Source: CAJFUR01 sp904420575
Lineage (GTDB): Bacteria > Actinomycetota > Coriobacteriia > Coriobacteriales > Eggerthellaceae
Direction of reading: 5' to 3'
Assembly (NCBI GenBank): GCA_965119745.1
Contig: OZ221973.1
Span: 1,798,001-1,862,000 of the forward strand
DNA length: 64,000 bases
Both the position numbers and the translations under genes were made by a program. The notes beneath the pieces were generated by a model. It saw only the letters and a list, made by a program, of their open reading frames with translations. It did no database searches and was not told the origin of the DNA. Every line of letters starts with the position of its first letter. Position 1 is the stretch's first letter. Of the stretch, positions 58,643 to 64,000 are shown piece by piece.

Positions 58643-59011
58643 ATGATTCAGATGCAAACCATGCTCGCAGTGGCCGACAATTCCGGCGCTCGCAAGGTGC
58701 AGTGCATCAAGGTCCTCGGCGGCTCCAAACGTCGATACGCGGGCCTGGGTGACGTGATCATCTGCAGCGTGAAGGAAGCGATGCCGAACGGCAACGTGAA
58801 GAAGGGCGAAGTCGTGCGCTGCGTGGTCGTGCGCGTGAAGAAGGAAGTGCGCCGCGCCGACGGCAGCTACATCAAGTTCGACCAGAACGCGTGCGTCCTC
58901 ATCGACAACAACGGCGCGCCGCGCGGCACCCGCATCTTCGGGCCCGTGGCCCGCGAGCTGCGTGACAAGAAGTACATGAAGATCGTGTCGTTGGCACCGG
59001 AAACGCTGTAG
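58643..59011 (+). CDS. rplN: 50S ribosomal protein L14
   Basis: A 122-residue protein (MIQMQTMLAVADNSGARKV; FGPVARELRDKKYMKIVSLA). Full normal length, placed after rpsQ. Confidence 0.97.
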   Translation: MIQMQTMLAVADNSGARKVQCIKVLGGSKRRYAGLGDVIICSVKEAMPNGNVKKGEVVRCVVVRVKKEVRRADGSYIKFDQNACVLIDNNGAPRGTRIFGPVARELRDKKYMKIVSLAPETL

Positions 59012-59025
59012 GGGAGGTGTTCAAG

Positions 59026-59346
59026 ATGACCAAGATGAACATCAAGAAGGGCGACCGCGTGAAGGTGCTGTCTGGCAAGGACAAGGGCAAGGAAGGCGTC
59101 GTCCTGCGCTCGATCCCCCAGAAGGAACGCGTCGTCGTGGAAAAGGTCAACATGATCAAGAAGGCGATGCGCCCCACGCAGCAGAACCCGCAGGGAGGCA
59201 TCTCCACCATGGAGGCTCCCATCCACGTGTCCAACGTGATGCTGGTGTGCCCCAGCTGCAAGGAAGCCACCCGCGTTTCCCGCAAGCGCAACGAAGAAGG
59301 CAAGAAGATCCGCGTCTGCAAGAAGTGCGGCAAGGACATTGATTAG
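59026..59346 (+). CDS. rplX: 50S ribosomal protein L24
   Basis: A 106-residue protein with the KOW motif KKGDRVKVLSGKDKGKEG and a C-terminal zinc-type CPSC...CKKCG pair. ATG 59026 has GGGAGG 8 bases before it; GTG 59017 is less likely. A structured repeat follows 2 bases after the stop. Confidence 0.95.
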   Translation: MTKMNIKKGDRVKVLSGKDKGKEGVVLRSIPQKERVVVEKVNMIKKAMRPTQQNPQGGISTMEAPIHVSNVMLVCPSCKEATRVSRKRNEEGKKIRVCKKCGKDID

Positions 59347-59348
59347 GA

Positions 59349-59522
59349 GGTTCCGCCGTTCTACGAACGGCGGAACCGGTCGACGCTGCGGGTTCCCGTG
59401 GCACCCCGCCTTCGCACGCTGACGAAGACTTGCGTACCGAAGTACCCTAAAGGACTAGCTTCGCGTCGCGCTTCGCCTTCGCCATCCCGCGAAATCGGGG
59501 CACCACGGAAACCCTCGCTGAC
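59349..59522 (+). repeat. Structured intergenic element, copy A (rplX-rplE gap)
   Basis: A 13-bp hairpin GGTTCCGCCGTTC/GAACGGCGGAACC (59349-59377) is followed after 2 bases by TCGACGCTGCGGG (59380-59392). Then comes a nested structure: outer stem GGGTTCCCGTGG (59390-59401) with CCACGGAAACCC (59503-59514), the shared segment GCACCCCGCCTT, and a central GTAC-CGAA-GTAC hairpin (59434-59445), ending TCGCTGAC. It shares its order of parts with copy B at 62783-62932. Confidence 0.8.
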
Positions 59523-59533
59523 TGATTAGCGCC

Positions 59534-59610
59534 AACCTGCGAGCTTCGGTTCAGCCTGTGAACTATGGTTCGACCTGCGGGGCAAAGGTTTCAACCTGCA
59601 GGGCTTGGCC
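59534..59610. repeat. Four imperfect tandem repeats of about 20 bp
   Basis: Units AACCTGCGAGCTTCGGTTC, AGCCTGTGAACTATGGTTCG, ACCTGCGGGGCAAAGGTTTC and ACCTGCAGGGCTTGGCC follow each other. They fill much of the remaining gap before rplE (59523-59720). Function is unknown. Confidence 0.6.
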
Positions 59611-59720
59611 GGAAACGAAGCGGCGTCGGCAAGAGTGCAAGCAACATGGCCCCTGCCGCCTTGGCGGCCGGGGACGCAGGGTCGGAAATCCTGCGTTTAA
59701 TTCATCGAAAGGAAACGTAC

Positions 59721-60269
59721 ATGACTGCTCCTCGCTTGAAGGAAAAGTACACGAAGGAAATCGTGCCCCAGCTGGAGAAGGACCTGGGCATCACCAACGT
59801 CAACCAGGTTCCCCGCCTCGAGAAGATCGTGGTGAACATGGGCGTGGGCGCCGCTGCGGCCGACTCCAAGCTGCTCGACGCCGCGATGGCCGACCTGCGC
59901 ATCATCACCGGCCAGCAGCCCTGCGTCACGCGCGCCAAGAAGTCCATCGCCGGCTTCCATGTGCGTGAAGGTCAGGCCATCGGCTGCAAGGTGACCCTGC
60001 GCGGCGTTCGCATGTGGGAGTTTTTGGACCGCCTGCTGGCCACGGCGCTTCCCCGCGTGCGCGACTTCCGCGGCATCTCCCCGAAGAGCTTCGACGGCCG
60101 CGGCAACTACACGCTGGGCATCACCGAGCAGCTCATCTTCCCGGAGATCGACTACGACAAGATCGACCGCACGCGCGGCATGGACATCACGTTCGTGACC
60201 ACGGCGGAGGACAACGACGCCGCCTTCGCGCTGCTTTCCGCCTTGGGCTTCCCGTTCAAGGAAAAGTAA
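59721..60269 (+). CDS. rplE: 50S ribosomal protein L5
   Basis: A 182-residue protein (QVPRLEKIVVNMGVGAAA; FDGRGNYTLGITEQLIFPEI). It binds 5S rRNA. The 374-base gap from rplX, filled by the structured repeat, is unusual; these genes normally touch. GAAAGGAAACGTAC precedes the ATG. Confidence 0.97.
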   Translation: MTAPRLKEKYTKEIVPQLEKDLGITNVNQVPRLEKIVVNMGVGAAAADSKLLDAAMADLRIITGQQPCVTRAKKSIAGFHVREGQAIGCKVTLRGVRMWEFLDRLLATALPRVRDFRGISPKSFDGRGNYTLGITEQLIFPEIDYDKIDRTRGMDITFVTTAEDNDAAFALLSALGFPFKEK

Positions 60270-60395
60270 GGCGCCTTTTGTCCGGAAGGGGCGCTGCGCC
60301 TCTCTGGACACCGCCCGCCATCCGGGCGAACCCTACGGCATTTGGGCCTGCGACCCAAGACGGCAGGCCTCGAAGCATGAGAAAGAAGGAATTGC

Positions 60396-60581
60396 ATGGC
60401 TAAGAAATCGATGATCGCCAAGGCCAAGCGCGAGCCGAAGTTCTCGACGCGCCAGCACAACCGCTGCTCCCGCTGCGGTCGCCCGCGCGCCTATTACCGC
60501 AAGTTCGGCCTGTGCCGCATTTGCGTGCGCGAGCTGGCAAGCAAAGGCGAACTGCCCGGCGTGACCAAGTCTTCGTGGTAA
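60396..60581 (+). CDS. rpsZ: 30S ribosomal protein S14, zinc-binding type Z
   Basis: A 61-residue short S14 with the zinc motif NRCSRCGRPR...FGLCRICVREL (two C-x2-C pairs). This C+ form is normal in Actinobacteria and Firmicutes. The 126-base gap after rplE holds GC-rich DNA without a clear element. Confidence 0.96.
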   Translation: MAKKSMIAKAKREPKFSTRQHNRCSRCGRPRAYYRKFGLCRICVRELASKGELPGVTKSSW

Positions 60582-60692
60582 ACGAGCTGACCCGACACGC
60601 TTTTGGGTGTGCCGGCGTTACAGGCGGAGGCGTTATGGGCGCCAACGAACCGGACGCGCAGGCTCATCACGGACCAAAGGAGAAAGACAACC

Positions 60693-61091
60693 ATGAGCAT
60701 GACCGATCCCATCGCAGATATGCTTACGCGCGTGCGTAACGCTCATTCTGCCGGCAAGCCGACGGTTTCCATGCCGTCGAGCAAGAAACTCGTCGAGATA
60801 GCCCGCATCATGCAGCAAGAGGGCTATGTCCAGGGTTACGACGTGATCGAGGGCGAGCCCCGCGCTACGCTCGAGATCACGCTGAAGTACGGGCCGAAGA
60901 AGTCCAAGACCATCCGCGGCATCAAGCGCATCTCGAAGCCCGGCCTGCGTATCTACGCGGGCAAGGACGAGCTGCCCCGCGTGTTGGGAGGTTTGGGCAC
61001 GGCCATCATCTCGACAAGCCAAGGCGTCATGACCGACCGCGACGCCCGCAAGCGCGGCGTTGGCGGCGAAGTCATCGCCTACATCTGGTAG
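60693..61091 (+). CDS. rpsH: 30S ribosomal protein S8
   Basis: A 132-residue protein (MSMTDPIADMLTRVRNAH; GVMTDRDARKRGVGGEVIAYIW). AAAGGAGAAAG precedes the ATG. Normal length. Confidence 0.97.
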   Translation: MSMTDPIADMLTRVRNAHSAGKPTVSMPSSKKLVEIARIMQQEGYVQGYDVIEGEPRATLEITLKYGPKKSKTIRGIKRISKPGLRIYAGKDELPRVLGGLGTAIISTSQGVMTDRDARKRGVGGEVIAYIW

Positions 61092-61108
61092 GAAAGGAAG
61101 GGATAGAC

Positions 61109-61651
61109 ATGTCTCGTATTGGCAAGCAACCCATCACCGTTCCTGCCGGCGTCGAAGTGACCATCGACGGCAACACCGTGACGGCGAAGGGCCCGAAGGG
61201 CGAATTGACGCGCAGCTTCCCCTCCCTCATGACCATCACCCGCGAAGGCGACGAGATCGTGGTCGCGCGTCCGGACGACTCCCGCGAAGCCAAGAGCTTC
61301 CACGGCCTCACCCGCACGCTTATCAGCAACATGGTGGAAGGCGTTTCCACCGGCTTCTCCAAGAAGCTGCAGCTGGTGGGCGTGGGCTACCGTGCCGCTC
61401 TCAAGGGCAGCGACCTGGAGATGCAGCTGGGCTTCTCGCATCCCGTGCTGGTGCAGGCGCCCGAGAACATCACGTTCGAGGTTCCCAGCCAGACCGAGAT
61501 CATCGTGTCCGGCCCCAGCAAGGAGCAGGTCGGCCAGGTTGCCGCGAACATCCGCAAGTGGCGCAAGCCGGAGCCGTACAAGGGCAAGGGCATCCGCTAC
61601 GAAGGCGAGGTCGTGCGCCGCAAGCTCGGCAAGGCCGCGAAGGGCGACTAG
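61109..61651 (+). CDS. rplF: 50S ribosomal protein L6
   Basis: A 180-residue protein (MSRIGKQPITVPAGVEV; KGKGIRYEGEVVRRKLGKAA). Starts 17 bases after rpsH, with GAAAGGAAGGGA before the ATG. Confidence 0.97.
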   Translation: MSRIGKQPITVPAGVEVTIDGNTVTAKGPKGELTRSFPSLMTITREGDEIVVARPDDSREAKSFHGLTRTLISNMVEGVSTGFSKKLQLVGVGYRAALKGSDLEMQLGFSHPVLVQAPENITFEVPSQTEIIVSGPSKEQVGQVAANIRKWRKPEPYKGKGIRYEGEVVRRKLGKAAKGD

Positions 61652-61677
61652 TCCGGTATCTGATCGAAGGGATTATC

Positions 61678-62046
61678 ATGAACAAGCTTCAGAAAAAGCA
61701 GGCCGCGCTGGCTCGTCGCCATCGCCGCGTTCGCGGCAAGATCTCGGGTACGGCAGAAAGGCCCCGGCTGTGCGTGACGCGCAGCAATTCCAACATGTAC
61801 GTTCAGGTCATCGACGACGTGACGCGCACGACCATCTGCGGCGTGTCGACGCTCGGCCCTGAGTTCAAAGCGACCGGCGCGAAGGGTGCCACCGTCGAGG
61901 GAGCCGCCGTTCTGGGCGGGATCGTCGGCAAGAAGGCGCAAGAAGCCGGCGTGACGGAAGTCGTGTTCGACCGTGGCGGCCACCTGTATCACGGACGCGT
62001 GAAGGCTCTTGCCGACGCTGCCCGCGAAGCCGGCCTGAAATTCTAG
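61678..62046 (+). CDS. rplR: 50S ribosomal protein L18
   Basis: A 122-residue protein starting MNKLQKKQAALARRHRRVRG, with RPRLCVTRSNSNMYVQVIDD and the C-terminal FDRGGHLYHGRVKALADAAR. ATG 61678 has GAAGGGA upstream. It binds 5S rRNA with L5. Confidence 0.96.
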   Translation: MNKLQKKQAALARRHRRVRGKISGTAERPRLCVTRSNSNMYVQVIDDVTRTTICGVSTLGPEFKATGAKGATVEGAAVLGGIVGKKAQEAGVTEVVFDRGGHLYHGRVKALADAAREAGLKF

Positions 62047-62060
62047 AAGGGGTTAAGCTT

Positions 62061-62591
62061 ATGGCTCGTAACAAGCAGCAGAACGACGCCGGAGTTCCCG
62101 AGCTCCAGGAGCGTGTCGTCTACATCAACCGCGTGTCCAAGGTCGTCAAGGGCGGCCGCCGTTTCGCGCTCACCGCGCTCGTGGTGGTCGGCGACGGCAA
62201 CGGCCGTGTCGGCGTGGGCATGGGCAAGTCCCAGGAAGTGCCGATCGCCATCAAGAAGGGCGTCGAGGACGCGAAGAAGAACATGTTCACCGTGCCGCTG
62301 ACCGCCGAGAAGACGCTGCCCCACGAGATCCTGGGCGAGTACGGCGCCGGCCGCGTGCTCATCAAGCCCGCCACGCCCGGTACCGGCGTTATCGCCGGTG
62401 GCCCGGTGCGCGCCATCATGGAACTGGCGGGCGTGACCGACGTGCTCACGAAGTCGCTTGGCACCAACAACGCCATGAACATCGTGAAGGCCGCCGCCGA
62501 GGGCCTGAAGAACATGCAGAGCCCCCAGGAAGTGGCTGCCCGCCGCAACATGTCGGTCGGCCAGATCTTCGGCTGGAAGGAGAGCGAATAA
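62061..62591 (+). CDS. rpsE: 30S ribosomal protein S5
   Basis: A 176-residue protein (ERVVYINRVSKVVKGGRRF; VGVGMGKSQEVPIAIKKGVE). Its stop overlaps the rpmD start by one base. Confidence 0.97.
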   Translation: MARNKQQNDAGVPELQERVVYINRVSKVVKGGRRFALTALVVVGDGNGRVGVGMGKSQEVPIAIKKGVEDAKKNMFTVPLTAEKTLPHEILGEYGAGRVLIKPATPGTGVIAGGPVRAIMELAGVTDVLTKSLGTNNAMNIVKAAAEGLKNMQSPQEVAARRNMSVGQIFGWKESE

Positions 62592-62782
62592 TGGCAGAAG
62601 CGAAGAAATCGCTGCGCCTCACGCAGGTGAAAAGTTCGATCGGCCGCCCGGCCGATCAGGGCAAGACGCTGCGCGCGCTGGGCTTGGGCAAGATCGGCCG
62701 CACGGTCGACCAGGTGGACAACGAGAGCGTCCGTGGCATGATCTTCAAGGTGAAGCATCTCATCACCGTTGAGGAGATTTAA
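62591..62782 (+). CDS. rpmD: 50S ribosomal protein L30
   Basis: A 63-residue protein (LRLTQVKSSIGRPADQGKTL; GLGKIGRTVDQVDNESVRGM). Coupled to rpsE by a one-base overlap. The structured repeat copy B begins right after its stop. Confidence 0.96.
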   Translation: MAEAKKSLRLTQVKSSIGRPADQGKTLRALGLGKIGRTVDQVDNESVRGMIFKVKHLITVEEI

Positions 62783-62932
62783 GGTTACCGGCGGCTGTCA
62801 AGCCGCCGGTAACCTGTCGATGCTGCGGGGGCTTGCAGCACCCCGTCTTGGCGCTCCAAGCTTTCGTCGCGTACGAAGTACGCGTCCTCAAGCTTTCACG
62901 CCAATTCGAAGCACTGCAAGCCCCTCCCTGAC
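62783..62932 (+). repeat. Structured intergenic element, copy B (rpmD-rplO gap)
   Basis: A 14-bp hairpin GGTTACCGGCGGCT/AGCCGCCGGTAACC with loop GTCA (62783-62814) is followed after 2 bases by TCGATGCTGCGGG (62817-62829). The outer stem is GGGGCTTGCAG (62828-62838) with CTGCAAGCCCC (62914-62924). Inside lie GCACCCCGTCTT and the hairpin CGCGTAC-GAA-GTACGCG (62868-62884). It ends TCCCTGAC. Order and spacing of parts match copy A, while the stem sequences differ but still pair. Confidence 0.8.
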
Positions 62933-62937
62933 GCGCT

Positions 62938-62994
62938 GGCGAACCTGTGGGGTGGAAAATGCAAACGCACAGGTTCGCCTCGATAGGGTATAAT
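62938..62994 (+). promoter_or_regulatory. Inverted repeat and -10 box before rplO
   Basis: GGCGAACCTGTG (62938-62949) and CACAGGTTCGCC (62968-62979) are perfect 12-bp arms 18 bases apart. TATAAT follows at 62989-62994, 117 bases before rplO. It suggests an internal promoter, possibly regulated, for rplO-secY; the -35 is not clear. Confidence 0.5.
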
Positions 62995-63110
62995 GCTTGC
63001 TTGGCGTTTCGGGGAGCCCGGACGCCAAGCAACGCTGTTTTGGAAGTTGGCTGGCGGCGAGCTGCCAGCACCGGGCAGGACGCCCGGAAGCGATCACAAG
63101 GAGTCATACC

Positions 63111-63560
63111 ATGGAATTGAAGGATCTCAAACCGGCCGAAGGCTCGCGCAAGAACCGCAAGCGCGTGGGCCGCGGCAACGGGTCGGGCACCGGCAAGACC
63201 GCTGGGCGCGGCATGAACGGCCAGAAGTCCCGCGCGGGCGGCGGCAAGGGTCCGGGCTTCGAGGGTGGCCAGACGCCGCTTGCGCGCCGTCTCCCGAAGC
63301 TGCCGGGCTTCACGAACATCAACCGCGTGGAGTACCTGCCGGTCAACGTGAAGCGCCTGGAAGAGAAGTTCGAGGCGGGCGACGTGGTCGACGGCGAGAG
63401 CCTGAAGGCCAAGGGCATCATCAAGCACGCCGACGCCCTGGTGAAGGTGCTCGGCGACGGCGAGATCACCAAGGCCCTGACGGTCAAAGTCGATAAGGTG
63501 TCTGCTTCGGCCAAAGCCAAGATCGAAGCAGCCGGAGGAAAGGTCGAAGAGCCTTGCTAA
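63111..63560 (+). CDS. rplO: 50S ribosomal protein L15
   Basis: A 149-residue protein (MELKDLKPAEGSRKNRKRVG; the Gly-rich GRGMNGQKSRAGGGKGPGFE). AAGGAG lies 7 bases before the ATG. It is separated from rpmD by 328 bases of repeat and control sequence. Confidence 0.97.
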   Translation: MELKDLKPAEGSRKNRKRVGRGNGSGTGKTAGRGMNGQKSRAGGGKGPGFEGGQTPLARRLPKLPGFTNINRVEYLPVNVKRLEEKFEAGDVVDGESLKAKGIIKHADALVKVLGDGEITKALTVKVDKVSASAKAKIEAAGGKVEEPC

Positions 63561-64000
63561 GCTCGATCATCGATGCCTTCAAGGTTCCGGAGCTGCGCAA
63601 GAAGATCCTCTTCACGCTGGCTATCCTTGCGCTCTACCGCTTCGGTGCCTACGTGCCGGTTCCCGGCATACCCTTCAACGAGTTCGCTACCCAGTTCACG
63701 GAGAGCGGCGGCGTGTCCATGACCATGCTCGACCTGTTCACGGGCGGCGCGCTGTCGAACTTCTCGGTGTTCTCGTTGGGCATCATGCCGTACATCACGG
63801 CGTCCATCATCATGCAGCTCATGCAGGGCGTCATCCCTGCCGTGGGCCGCTGGGCCAAGGAAGGCGAGACGGGCCGTCGCAAGATCACGCAGGTCACGCG
63901 TTACCTCACGCTGGGCCTGGGCCTCATCAACGCCATCGGCTACCTGCTGCTGTTCAAGTCGCCCGCCTACGGCGTGGTGTTCAGCACCGAGGTCCCCAGC
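63554..64000 (+). CDS. secY: Protein translocase subunit SecY, N-terminal part (cut by window edge)
   Basis: 149 residues are visible. The protein starts LLSSIIDAFKVPELRKKILF, with the first membrane segment and the plug-region stretch FTGGALSNFSVFSLGIMPYI, as in SecY. The start is TTG 63554, inside the last codons of rplO (7-base overlap), because no other start lies before the conserved sequence. It forms the channel of the Sec translocon. Confidence 0.95.
   Translation, partial: MLSSIIDAFKVPELRKKILFTLAILALYRFGAYVPVPGIPFNEFATQFTESGGVSMTMLDLFTGGALSNFSVFSLGIMPYITASIIMQLMQGVIPAVGRWAKEGETGRRKITQVTRYLTLGLGLINAIGYLLLFKSPAYGVVFSTEVPS

Noticed and set aside
1..64000. tRNA, rRNA, insertion sequence or integrase genes
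   Set aside because: I looked for cloverleaf-like GGTTCGAATC arms, rRNA blocks and transposase motifs and found none that I could support by eye; a dedicated search could still find a short RNA.

Overview
The window is GC-rich actinobacterial DNA. Five operons pair a DMSO-reductase-family molybdoenzyme with a small two-cluster ferredoxin, and the regulators are of PucR type or membrane-LuxR type. This suggests an anaerobe of the Eggerthellaceae (Coriobacteriia), the gut family of Eggerthella, Gordonibacter, Adlercreutzia and Slackia. Genus and species cannot be fixed from the sequence. No rRNA, tRNA, phage, transposase or CRISPR array was seen.

Layout. 0-3 kb: partial LysR regulator, OFA-type MFS transporter and a DnaA/Hda-like ATPase. 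3-8 kb: molybdoenzyme 1 with ferredoxin, two small zinc-ribbon proteins and an FKBP/SlyD-like prolyl isomerase. 8-12.5 kb: three MFS transporters, the first two divergent around a long palindrome. 12.6-24.3 kb: an AAA ATPase preceded by nine 10-bp AT-rich tandem repeats, a PucR regulator, molybdoenzyme 2 with ferredoxin, an ACP-like small protein, a frameshifted FucI-fold protein and two more PucR regulators. 24.4-36.2 kb: molybdoenzyme 3 (minus strand), a zinc ribbon, two MFS genes, molybdoenzyme 4 (which has lost its iron-sulfur cysteines) and molybdoenzyme 5, each with a ferredoxin. 36.4-44.2 kb: a membrane LuxR regulator, then genes strongly resembling pyrogallol-phloroglucinol transhydroxylase large and small subunits, an intact FucI-fold protein, an ACP-like protein and a zinc ribbon. 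44.4-54.6 kb: a HemW/HemN-like radical SAM protein, two regulators truncated tail to tail, a MerR regulator, acetyl-CoA synthetase, a lipid kinase, a DUF5996 protein and a zinc-ribbon gene with an in-frame UGA. 55.3-64 kb: ribosomal proteins from rplB to rplO and the start of secY, without rpsJ-rplC-rplD-rplW upstream.

How it fits together (inference). The 3-44 kb part looks like a reservoir of inducible modules for anaerobic respiration or dehydroxylation of aromatic (catechol or polyphenol) substrates. Each module has a sensor-regulator, often a transporter, a bis-MGD enzyme and a ferredoxin to deliver electrons. The FucI-fold plus ACP-like pair, found beside molybdoenzyme 2 and again beside the transhydroxylase, is the best candidate here for an undescribed system. 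The ribosomal operon carries two copies of an intergenic element whose outer stem changes sequence but keeps pairing. Upstream of rplB lies a dense tangle of repeats, which may mark a rearrangement breakpoint.
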